A program made the position numbers and the translations under genes. A DNA stretch of 33,299 nt, taken from Candidatus Rokuibacteriota bacterium (GTDB lineage: Bacteria > Methylomirabilota > Methylomirabilia > Rokubacteriales > CSP1-6). This document shows, piece by piece, positions 1-6,645 of this stretch. The stretch spans positions 1 through 33,299 of the forward strand of contig QHSI01000021.1 in NCBI GenBank assembly GCA_003221515.1, in the 5' to 3' direction. The notes under the pieces are model-generated. The model was not told the origin of the DNA and searched no databases. It saw only the letters and a program-made list of their open reading frames with translations. Position 1 is the first letter of the stretch; each line of letters begins with the position of its first letter.

Positions 1-17
1 TACGTGCCGCCTCGCAC

Positions 18-494
18 ATGCCGGACCCGATCATGAGCGAATGGCGTAGATTCGGTCCGCTTTCAGTCGGCGGCGGGTGGCTCGTCGATGCGTCGCTGTT
101 CGCGTTCCTCGTCGACTTCGAGATCCACAAGGCGCAGCGACTGCGATACAGCCTTTCGCTCGTGTGCTTCGCCGTCGAGGGCGTCCCCGCTGGGAATGAA
201 GAAAGCGTCGTCCCTCCGACCGCGGAGCACGTCGCGCGATACCTCCGGGCGACAGACGCCGTGACGTCGGGGGCTGGCCCCTGGCTGGCGCTGCTCCTGG
301 TGGACGCCGAATCGATCCACCTGCCGTTGATCCTCCACCGGTTGACTACCCAGCTCGAGACGAGCGCGTGGAGTGCCGGGGGGTCTTGCTATCCGAGAAC
401 GGCGACGCGCGCCGAGGACATGCTGAGCCAGGCGGTCGACTTGATGGACAGGGCGAAGGTAGAGGGCGGAAACCGGCTCTACGTCGCGTCGTGA
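18..494 (+). CDS. Degenerate GGDEF-like domain protein
   Basis: A 158-residue protein with no transmembrane segment. Its outline follows a GGDEF (diguanylate cyclase) fold. An early stretch (about residues 28-52) resembles the helix and first strand with an xxKAQRLRYSLSL pattern, a RATDAV segment lies near residue 76, and the C-terminus (about 128-155) has the typical 'ML..AVDLMDRAKVEGGNRLY' ending seen after the active site. The signature GGDEF loop is replaced by GPWLALLL, so catalytic activity is not expected; a sensory or regulatory role is inferred. The frame is open to the left edge of the window, so the true start could lie upstream; ATG at 33 is another candidate. It is convergent with the receiver gene at 479-856 and overlaps it by 16 nt. 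The family call is from pattern only. Confidence 0.55.
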   Translation: MPDPIMSEWRRFGPLSVGGGWLVDASLFAFLVDFEIHKAQRLRYSLSLVCFAVEGVPAGNEESVVPPTAEHVARYLRATDAVTSGAGPWLALLLVDAESIHLPLILHRLTTQLETSAWSAGGSCYPRTATRAEDMLSQAVDLMDRAKVEGGNRLYVAS

Positions 495-856
495 AGGCGC
501 TCGCGGTTCGCGATGCGAGCGAGCGCGTCCTTAAAATGCCTCAGGACCTCCGGCTTCTCGATGATCTCGGTGACTCCAAGCCGGTGAAGCTCGGCGACCT
601 CGCCCGGGGTCGCGAGGCCCGTCAGGATGATGACCGGGAGCGCGAGATCGGTCGACCGGATCTGACGCAGGACCGCGACGCCGTTGAGCCGGGGCAAGCG
701 GACGTCGAGCACTACCGCGTCCGGACGCTCGCTCGCGACATACGCGAGGCCGTCTTCCCCCGTGTACCGGATGATCGTCTCGTGCCCCTGAGAGCCGAAG
801 GCCTCCGCTAGGACCTGAGCGACGGCCTCGTCGTCCTCGATCAAGAGGAGCCTCAT
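479..856 (-). CDS. Stand-alone response regulator receiver protein
   Basis: A 125-residue single-domain CheY-like receiver. The acidic pocket is visible near the N-terminus (LLLIEDDE, residues 3-10), the phospho-acceptor Asp is D51 in VVLDVRLP, the conserved Thr is in ILTG, and the conserved Lys is in IIEKPE. All key residues are present, so it should be phosphorylatable. There is no output domain. I start it at ATG 856: an SD-like TGAGGT lies 5-10 nt upstream, and the longer reading to 934 adds residues unlike a receiver. It is divergent from the sigma-54 activator that begins at 1001, which lacks its own receiver, so a functional pairing is possible. No histidine kinase is visible in the window. 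Confidence 0.9.
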   Translation of the reverse strand: MRLLLIEDDEAVAQVLAEAFGSQGHETIIRYTGEDGLAYVASERPDAVVLDVRLPRLNGVAVLRQIRSTDLALPVIILTGLATPGEVAELHRLGVTEIIEKPEVLRHFKDALARIANRERLHDAT

Positions 857-880
857 GAATACCTCAGGTGTAATCCTATC

Positions 881-886
881 ATTATA
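881..886 (-). promoter_or_regulatory. -10 element upstream of the receiver gene
   Basis: A perfect TATAAT on the minus strand, 24 nt before the ATG at 856. No good -35 is seen at 16-18 nt spacing (CGTGGA at 17), although an A8 tract (897-904) lies in that area. The 144-nt divergent gap between 856 and 1001 probably holds both promoters. Confidence 0.45.
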
Positions 887-1000
887 GCGTGAGGAATTTT
901 TTTTCCACGTGACAGCCAAAGTGTGGAGTGGCATACTCTGCCTCCCACTGGAAGTCGCGGTGCAGAGTTCCCGGAAACATCAAGCACTCGGAGGGTTTGC

Positions 1001-2038
1001 GTGGGCGGCGCGAGGCACGTCGACTCAGCGGACAAGCCGCTGGCTCAGTCGAATGATCGCAACGCCGTCGATCATCTCCCGCTCTTCGATGGACATCCCC
1101 GGATGCAGGAAATCCGGTCCATCATCGAGAGCATCGCCGACACCGACGCGACCGTACTCATTCGCGGCGAGAGCGGCGTCGGCAAAGACCTTGTCGCTCG
1201 CGCTATTCACGCCGCATCGGCCCGCCGCCTCGGACCCTTCGTCAAGGTGAACTGCGCGGCGATCCCGCAGGGGCTTCTCGAGTCCGAACTCTTCGGTTAC
1301 GAAAAGGGCGCGTTCACCGGCGCCCACCGGCGCAAGCCCGGGCAATTCGAGTATGCGAACAAGGGCACGATCCATCTGGACGAGATCGCGGAGCTGCCGC
1401 TGGCGCTGCAGGCAAAGCTCCTTCACGTGCTGCAGGACTTTCAGTTCTCACGGGTCGGGGGCCACGGGCTGATCGATGTCGACACTCGCGTCATCGCGGC
1501 GACGAACCGCGATCTCGAGGAGGCGATTGCCCTCGGCGAATTCCGGGAGGACTTCTACTATCGCCTCAACGTGGTGGAGATCAAGGTTCCTCCGCTTCGG
1601 GAGCGCCGGGCGGAGATTCCGAGGCTGGCCGCGTGGTTCCTGGCGAAGTTTAACGCGCAGTACGGCCGGAGCAAGCAGCTGTCGCCCGAGACCGTGGCGC
1701 GCCTGATGGAGCACACGTGGTCCGGTAATGTGCGCGAGCTGGAAAACACGATTCGACGCCTGGTGGTTCTGACGGACAGCGAGCAGACGATCGACGCGCT
1801 GATGACGGGTCGCCGCAACGGCCACCCGGAGCCGCCGCGGCCGCCGGTGACCGAGAGCCTCAGGGAGATCGCCCGCCGTGGCGCGCGAGAGGCCGAGCGC
1901 AAGGTCCTCGCCGAGGTGCTCGCGCAGGTCGGGTGGAATCGCGCAGAGGCGTCGCGCATTCTCAAGGTCAGCTACAAGACGCTGCTCAACAAGATCTGCG
2001 AGTGTGGGCTCACGCCACCCTCGCGCTGCGCCCCCTAA
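1001..2038 (+). CDS. Sigma-54-dependent activator, AAA+ plus Fis domains, no receiver
   Basis: 345 residues from GTG 1001, which has GGAGGG 5 nt upstream; a longer reading from GTG 923 is open but lacks an equivalent SD. The AAA+ domain covers about residues 28-260: Walker A GESGVGKD (56-63), sigma-54-contacting GAFTGA loop (103-108), Walker B TIHLDE (123-128), arginine-finger region FREDFYYRLN (181-190) and GNVRELEN (242-249). A Fis-type helix-turn-helix follows at about 300-335. The protein should remodel RNA polymerase-sigma-54 closed complexes at enhancer-dependent promoters. The N-terminal receiver or sensory domain usual in NtrC-type proteins is missing (only ~27 residues precede the AAA+ domain), as in PspF-type activators. 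A separate receiver is divergently encoded at 479-856. Target genes are not evident. Confidence 0.93.
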   Translation: MGGARHVDSADKPLAQSNDRNAVDHLPLFDGHPRMQEIRSIIESIADTDATVLIRGESGVGKDLVARAIHAASARRLGPFVKVNCAAIPQGLLESELFGYEKGAFTGAHRRKPGQFEYANKGTIHLDEIAELPLALQAKLLHVLQDFQFSRVGGHGLIDVDTRVIAATNRDLEEAIALGEFREDFYYRLNVVEIKVPPLRERRAEIPRLAAWFLAKFNAQYGRSKQLSPETVARLMEHTWSGNVRELENTIRRLVVLTDSEQTIDALMTGRRNGHPEPPRPPVTESLREIARRGAREAERKVLAEVLAQVGWNRAEASRILKVSYKTLLNKICECGLTPPSRCAP

Positions 2039-2053
2039 CCCCTGCCCGGCGCC

Positions 2054-2164
2054 GTTCTCAAAGCACTGACCAAGCGCTACGGCGATGTCGCGGGCGTCGA
2101 GAGCCTGTCACTCGACATCAAGCCGGGCGAGCTCGTCTCCCTCCTCGGGCCCTCCGGATGCGGC
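2054..2164 (+). pseudogene. Truncated ABC transporter ATPase remnant (Walker A cut)
   Basis: Translating 2054-2164 gives 37 residues that read like the N-terminus of a PotA/FbpC-type ABC ATPase: VLKALTKRYGDV, then SLSLDIKPGELVSLLG, then GPSGCG. The next codons are Asn-Arg-Val-Glu instead of Lys-Thr-Thr, so the Walker A motif (GPSGCGKT) is broken at its Lys and all later domain sequence is gone. No start codon with an SD is visible. It lies 15 nt after the stop of the sigma-54 activator and in the same frame. It is best read as a scar of a deletion or rearrangement whose right-hand side is the G-rich hairpin at 2199-2218. Confidence 0.75.
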
Positions 2165-2198
2165 AATCGAGTAGAGTTAGGTGGCCAAGGGGGGTCTG

Positions 2199-2218
2199 GG
2201 GGACCCGTCTAGGTCCCC
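2199..2218. repeat. G-rich hairpin, copy 1
   Basis: A perfect 7-bp stem, GGGGACC (2199-2205) with GGTCCCC (2212-2218), and a 6-nt loop CGTCTA. A G-run (AAGGGGGG) lies just upstream. It resembles the hairpin at 18067-18088 in layout and loop pattern (C-N-T-C-N-A). There is no T-run, so it is not a standard intrinsic terminator. It stands 7 nt before the deaminase ATG, where a ribosome binding site would be expected. Confidence 0.6.
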
Positions 2219-2225
2219 TGGTACG

Positions 2226-2684
2226 ATGAACGAGTTCCTGCGCGCCGCGATCGACGAAGCCGAAGCGGGCCTGGCGGAGGGCGGGATTCCCATTGGGTCG
2301 GTCCTGGTGCACGCCGAGCGTATCCTCGGCCGCGGCCATAACAGGAGAATCCAGCGCGGCAGCGTCGTGCTCCACGGCGAGATGGACGCGCTGGAGAACG
2401 CGGGCCGACGGCCGGGGCGGATCTATCGCGAGTGCACGCTGTACACGACGCTGTCGCCGTGCGCCATGTGCAGCGGGGCGATCCTGCTCTACGGGATCCC
2501 GCGGGTTGTCGTCGGCGAGAATGTGACGTTCCTCGGTGAGGAAGACCTGTTGCGAGCCCGCGGCGTGGTCGTGGAAGTCGTTCAAGATGCGCGGTGCCGG
2601 GAGCTGATGGCACAATTCATTCGAGCCCAGCCGACGCTGTGGGCGGAGGACATCGGAGATGGTGACGATCGAATCGACCGTTGA
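2226..2684 (+). CDS. Cytosine deaminase, fungal FCY1-like (CDA superfamily)
   Basis: 152 residues of the zinc-dependent cytidine/deoxycytidylate deaminase superfamily. Zinc ligands and catalytic Glu are visible: H50-G-E52 and C79-A-M-C82. Around them the sequence strikingly matches yeast cytosine deaminase Fcy1 as I recall it: EGGIPIG, LGRGHN, LENAGR, TLYTTLSPCAMCSGAI, YGIPRVVVGEN, and a C-terminal LWAEDIG like the yeast FEDIGE end. The expected reaction is cytosine to uracil plus ammonia (pyrimidine salvage) in the cytoplasm; a related heterocycle is possible. I start at ATG 2226; GTG 2181 would translate the hairpin sequence. No SD is seen. Its last 26 nt overlap the aconitase start, suggesting translational coupling. 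Confidence 0.85.
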   Translation: MNEFLRAAIDEAEAGLAEGGIPIGSVLVHAERILGRGHNRRIQRGSVVLHGEMDALENAGRRPGRIYRECTLYTTLSPCAMCSGAILLYGIPRVVVGENVTFLGEEDLLRARGVVVEVVQDARCRELMAQFIRAQPTLWAEDIGDGDDRIDR

Positions 2685-4935
2685 AATGGCCGCCAAGGTC
2701 TACGAGACCATGGAGCGCAACCTCGCCATCGTCCGCCGTCGCCTGGGCCGGCCGCTGACCCTGGCGGACAAGGTGTTGCTCGGCCACCTCGACGACCCCG
2801 AGCACCAGGAGATGGAGCCGGGCAAGAGCTATCTGATGCTCCGGCCCGACCGCGTCGTCCTGCAGGACGTCCTGGGCCAGACCGCGATGCTCCAGTTCAT
2901 GCAGACGCGGCGCGCGCAGGTCGCGGTGGCCACGACGATCCACTGCGACCATCTCATCCAGGCCAGGGTCGAAGGCCAGGCCGACCTGCGTGAGTCCCTC
3001 ACCGAGAACAACGAGGTCTACGACTTCTTGCGCTCGGCGGCCGCCAAGTACGGCGCGGGCTTCTGGGGCCCCGGCGCCGGCATCATCCATCAAGTGGTGC
3101 TGGAGCAGTACGCGTTCCCGGGAGCGCTGATCATCGGCACGGACTCGCACACGCCCAACGCCGGCGGGCTTGGCGCGTGCGCCGTCGGCGTCGGTGGGGC
3201 CGACGCGGTCGAGGTCATGGCCGGTCTGCCCTGGGAGGTGCTCTACCCCAGGCACATCGCCGTGTACCTGACGGGCAAGCTCGGCGGATGGACGGCGCCC
3301 AAGGATGTGATCCTCTACGTGGCCGGGCAGCTGACGGTCGCCGGCGGCACCAACGCGATCGTCGAGTACATCGGGCCCGGTGCCCGGACGATCAGCGCGA
3401 CCGGCAAGGCGACGATCACCAACATGGGCGCCGAGCTGGGCGCCACGACGTCCATGTTCCCGTCCGACGAGAAGATGGGCGTGTATCTGCGAGCGACGGG
3501 CCGGGGCGAGCTGGTGCCCATCGCTGAGCGGTATCCCCACCTGCTGGCGCCCGACAAGGAAGTCGAGGCGAGCCCCGAGAAGTTCTACGACCGCGTGATC
3601 ACGCTCGATCTGTCCAAGCTCGAGCCGTACGTCGTCGGGCCGCACTCCCCTGATCGCGCCCGGCCGATTGGCAAGCTCGCGGCTGAGGTGGCGGATCCGA
3701 AGAACGCGTTCCTCGACAAGATCTCGAACGCGCTGATCGGCAGCTGCACGAACTCTTCCTACGAGGACATGAGCCGGGCGGCCGACGTGGCCGAGCAGGC
3801 GCAGGCCCACGGGCTCAAGGCGTCCGTGCCGTTCCTGGTCACGCCGGGCTCGGAGCAGGTGCGCGCCACGATCGAGCGCGACGGCCAGATGCAGTCGCTC
3901 AAGAACATCAACGGCGTCGTCCTGGCGAACGCCTGCGGGCCGTGCATCGGCCAGTGGCGGCGCGCCTCGTCGGAGACGGCGACGCCCAACACCATCGTCA
4001 CCTCGTACAACCGGAACTTCCCGGCGCGCAACGACGGCGCGGCGACCACGATGAATTTCATCGGCAGCCCCGAGATCGTGACCGCGATGGCGCTGGCCGG
4101 GCGGCTCTCCTTCAACCCGCTGACCGACTCGCTGACGGGCGCGGACGGCAAGACGTTCAAGCTGTCGCCCCCGAAGACGGCGCCCGAGGTGCCGGCAGCG
4201 CGCTTCGACCGCGGCCGGCCCGTCTACCTGGCACCACCGGCGGACGGTAGCGCGATCACGCTGAAGGTCGATCCGAAGAGCCAGCGGCTGCAGCTGATGG
4301 AGCCGTGGCCCGCGTGGGACGGCCAGGACTTCAAGGACATGCCCATTCTGTTGAAGACCAAGGGCAAGACCACGACCGATCACATCTCACCGGCTGGGAT
4401 CTGGCTGCGCTTCCGGGGACACCTGGACAAGTTCAGCGACAACATGTTCATGGGCGCGATCAACGCCTACACGGGCGAGGCCGGCAAGGGGAAGAACGTG
4501 CTGACCGGCGCCACGGGACAGGCGATCTCGTCGATCGCCCGCGACTACAAGGCCAAGGGCGTCAGATGGGCCGTCGTCGGCGACGCGAACTACGGTGAGG
4601 GCTCGAGCCGCGAGCACGCCGCGCTCTGTCCCCGGCTGCTGGGCGGGGCGGCCGTCATCGCTCGCAGCTTCGCGCGGATCCACGAGTCCAACTTGAAGAA
4701 GCAGGGGCTTCTGGCGCTGACGTTTCAGAACCCGGCGGACTACGATCGGCTGCGCGAGGACGACCGGATCAGCCTGCTCGGGCTGCGCGACATGGCCCCG
4801 GGGAAACCCGTCGAGTGCCTGACCAAGCACGCCGACGGGACGAGCGAGATGCTACGGCTCAACCACACGTTCTCGACGTCTCAGCTCGAGTGGTTCAGGA
4901 AGGGATCAGCCCTCAACCTCTTCCACGGCAAGTAA
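2659..4935 (+). CDS. acn: Aconitate hydratase, mitochondrial type
   Basis: 758 residues, close to mitochondrial ACO2 in length and style and shorter than the ~890-residue AcnA/IRP form. It interconverts citrate and isocitrate via cis-aconitate in the TCA cycle. [4Fe-4S] ligands are C363 (GSCTNSSYED), C426 and C429 (CGPCIGQW). Substrate-site motifs TDSHTPNAGGLG and GEGSSREHAA are present, and the C-terminal LNHTFSTSQLEWFRKGSALN matches the ACO2 ending. The ATG at 2659 has CGGAGG about 9 nt upstream and overlaps the deaminase by 26 nt. Its 3' end overlaps the convergent TPP-enzyme gene by 23 nt. With KorAB (30336-27440) it could serve an oxidative or a ferredoxin-linked TCA cycle. Confidence 0.96.
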   Translation: MVTIESTVEMAAKVYETMERNLAIVRRRLGRPLTLADKVLLGHLDDPEHQEMEPGKSYLMLRPDRVVLQDVLGQTAMLQFMQTRRAQVAVATTIHCDHLIQARVEGQADLRESLTENNEVYDFLRSAAAKYGAGFWGPGAGIIHQVVLEQYAFPGALIIGTDSHTPNAGGLGACAVGVGGADAVEVMAGLPWEVLYPRHIAVYLTGKLGGWTAPKDVILYVAGQLTVAGGTNAIVEYIGPGARTISATGKATITNMGAELGATTSMFPSDEKMGVYLRATGRGELVPIAERYPHLLAPDKEVEASPEKFYDRVITLDLSKLEPYVVGPHSPDRARPIGKLAAEVADPKNAFLDKISNALIGSCTNSSYEDMSRAADVAEQAQAHGLKASVPFLVTPGSEQVRATIERDGQMQSLKNINGVVLANACGPCIGQWRRASSETATPNTIVTSYNRNFPARNDGAATTMNFIGSPEIVTAMALAGRLSFNPLTDSLTGADGKTFKLSPPKTAPEVPAARFDRGRPVYLAPPADGSAITLKVDPKSQRLQLMEPWPAWDGQDFKDMPILLKTKGKTTTDHISPAGIWLRFRGHLDKFSDNMFMGAINAYTGEAGKGKNVLTGATGQAISSIARDYKAKGVRWAVVGDANYGEGSSREHAALCPRLLGGAAVIARSFARIHESNLKKQGLLALTFQNPADYDRLREDDRISLLGLRDMAPGKPVECLTKHADGTSEMLRLNHTFSTSQLEWFRKGSALNLFHGK

Positions 4936-6589
4936 CCCGCAGCGCAAGATCGAGGGGCGCCACGGGGCCCCCCATCTCCCAGGGCGGGTCGACCGTTATC
5001 CTCAGCTCGAGGACGGTCGGCCCGTCGGCGGCGAGCGCCCGTGTGATCGCCGCTTCCAGGTCGTCGAGTCCCGGCACGCGGTCGCCCCGCGCGCCGAAGG
5101 CTTTCGCCAGCGCGGGAAAGTCGGGATTCGTCAGATCGGCCTCGCCCCACCGCCCGGCAAACATCGTTTCCTGGAGCCACTTGATCGCGCCGTAGCGGTC
5201 GTCGTTCATCACGAGGAACACGATCGGCAGCCGGTACTTCACCGCCGTCGCCAGCTCGTTCACCGAGTACATGAACCCACCGTCGCCCACGACGCACACG
5301 ACCGGACGCCCGGGATTGGCGATCTTGGCGCCGATCGCCGCGGGCACGCCGTAGCCGAGCGTCGCCGAGCCCACCGGATACAGGAACGTCCTCGGCCGCA
5401 CGATCGGAAAGCGCCACTCCATCCAGTAGTTGATCCCGGTCTGGTCGTTGACGACGATCGCGTCGTCCGGCAGCGCCGCGCGCAAGCTCCCGATGAGCCG
5501 CGCGACTGTGTCGGTGTAGCGAGGGCTCGCCGCGGTGCGGAGCCCATCGCGCCAGCCCCCCTCCCAACCGTTGCGTGCCTCGCCCGGCCCGAGCTCCTGG
5601 AGCAGCGCCGCGAGCCCGTCCGCGGCGTCGCCCACGATCGCGAGCTGCGGCTTGAAGAGCCGGCCGATCACGGTCGGATCCAGGTCGAGATGGATCAGGG
5701 TCTGCGAGGGGGCGAACGCGAGATTCAGGAGGAGCCCCTGCGTCGACCGGTGCGCGAAGCGGCACCCGACGGCGAGGACGACGTCCGCGGCCTTGATCAC
5801 GTCCTCGGTCGCGCGGCTGTTCGGCAGCACCCCGTGCCACAGCGGATCGCGCTCGCTGATCGCGCCGCGGCCCATGACGGTGGTGATCACGGGCGCGCCG
5901 AGCCGTCGCGCGAGCTCGGTCAACCGAGCCTCCGCGCCCGCGGCGATCACGCCGCCGCCCGCGATCAACAGCGGCCGGGCGGCGCCGCCGAGCAGCCGCG
6001 CGGCCTTGCGGATCTCGTCGACGTGACAGGGCGGGCGGCGACCGTGGCCGCCGCTCCGCTGCGGCGCCTCGAAACGAGCCGACAGGAAGTCGTTGGGGAT
6101 CGAGATCGCGATCGGCCCGGGGCGGCCGGTGCGCAGCAGATCGAACGCCGCGTGCACCGCCGCCGGGATCGCGCCCGCCTCGGTGACTGCTTCGGCCCAG
6201 CGCGTGACCGGCTTGAAGCACTCGATCTGGTTCGGCACCTCGTGGAGCGCGCCGACGTCGCGGCCGACCAGCTGAGATGCGACGTCCGACATCACGAGGA
6301 CGATCGGCATCGACCCGGCGTACGACTCGACCAGCGGCGTCAGCGCGTTCGTTGCCCCAGGCCCCGTCGTCACCACCACCACGCCGGGACGCCCGGAGGC
6401 GCGGGCATAGCCGTCGGCCATGAAGCCGGCGCCCGCCTCGTGGCGGGCCAGCACGTGCGTGATCTCGGACTGTCGTAGCAGCGCGTCGTAGATCGCGAGG
6501 TTGTGGACACCGGGGATCCCGAACACGTGACGCACGCCCTCCGCGCGCAGCGCCTCGACCACCCACTCCCCGCCCGTCCGCGGCGGCAT
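4913..6589 (-). CDS. TPP-dependent enzyme, acetolactate synthase-like
   Basis: 558 residues with the three-domain TPP-enzyme order: N-terminal pyrimidine-binding domain, central DHS-like domain (about 195-330), and C-terminal PP-binding domain. The activating Glu is in RHEAGAGFMADGYAR near residue 50, TTGPGATN follows, and the Mg-TPP motif is VVGDGGFMYS...MNDDRYG (about 430-465). The family includes acetolactate synthases, glyoxylate carboligase and several 2-oxoacid decarboxylases; no small regulatory subunit gene is nearby, so a biosynthetic acetolactate synthase is less likely. The substrate is not readable. It follows the benzoylformate-decarboxylase-like gene by 56 nt, so the two are probably cotranscribed. 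Its end overlaps the convergent aconitase gene by 23 nt. Confidence 0.88.
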   Translation of the reverse strand: MPPRTGGEWVVEALRAEGVRHVFGIPGVHNLAIYDALLRQSEITHVLARHEAGAGFMADGYARASGRPGVVVVTTGPGATNALTPLVESYAGSMPIVLVMSDVASQLVGRDVGALHEVPNQIECFKPVTRWAEAVTEAGAIPAAVHAAFDLLRTGRPGPIAISIPNDFLSARFEAPQRSGGHGRRPPCHVDEIRKAARLLGGAARPLLIAGGGVIAAGAEARLTELARRLGAPVITTVMGRGAISERDPLWHGVLPNSRATEDVIKAADVVLAVGCRFAHRSTQGLLLNLAFAPSQTLIHLDLDPTVIGRLFKPQLAIVGDAADGLAALLQELGPGEARNGWEGGWRDGLRTAASPRYTDTVARLIGSLRAALPDDAIVVNDQTGINYWMEWRFPIVRPRTFLYPVGSATLGYGVPAAIGAKIANPGRPVVCVVGDGGFMYSVNELATAVKYRLPIVFLVMNDDRYGAIKWLQETMFAGRWGEADLTNPDFPALAKAFGARGDRVPGLDDLEAAITRALAADGPTVLELRITVDPPWEMGGPVAPLDLALRVTCRGRG

Positions 6590-6645
6590 GCGCCTACTCG
6601 ACTTTCGAGATCATAGACTCGCCTCGCCTTCGGCTGCGGCTCGCA

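Noticed and set aside
862-904. Intrinsic terminator (CCTCA...TGAGG followed by T8) on the plus strand
   Set aside because: The stem is only 5 bp around a 23-nt loop, and no plus-strand gene plausibly ends there.
929-943. Sigma-54-type promoter (TGGCAT...GCC) in the regulator gap
   Set aside because: The GG and GC pairs are separated by 8 nt, not the required 10, so it does not fit the -24/-12 consensus.
923-1000. Longer N-terminus of the sigma-54 activator from GTG 923
   Set aside because: No SD before 923, no domain in the extra 26 residues, and a good GGAGGG stands before GTG 1001.
2181-2225. Longer N-terminus of the cytosine deaminase from GTG 2181
   Set aside because: The extra residues translate the G-rich hairpin; Fcy1-like homology begins after ATG 2226.
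2617-4383. 588-codon open frame on the minus strand opposite aconitase
   Set aside because: It is the antisense of a clear aconitase gene, with an Arg/His/Gly-rich composition and no family motif; long antisense frames are expected at this GC content.
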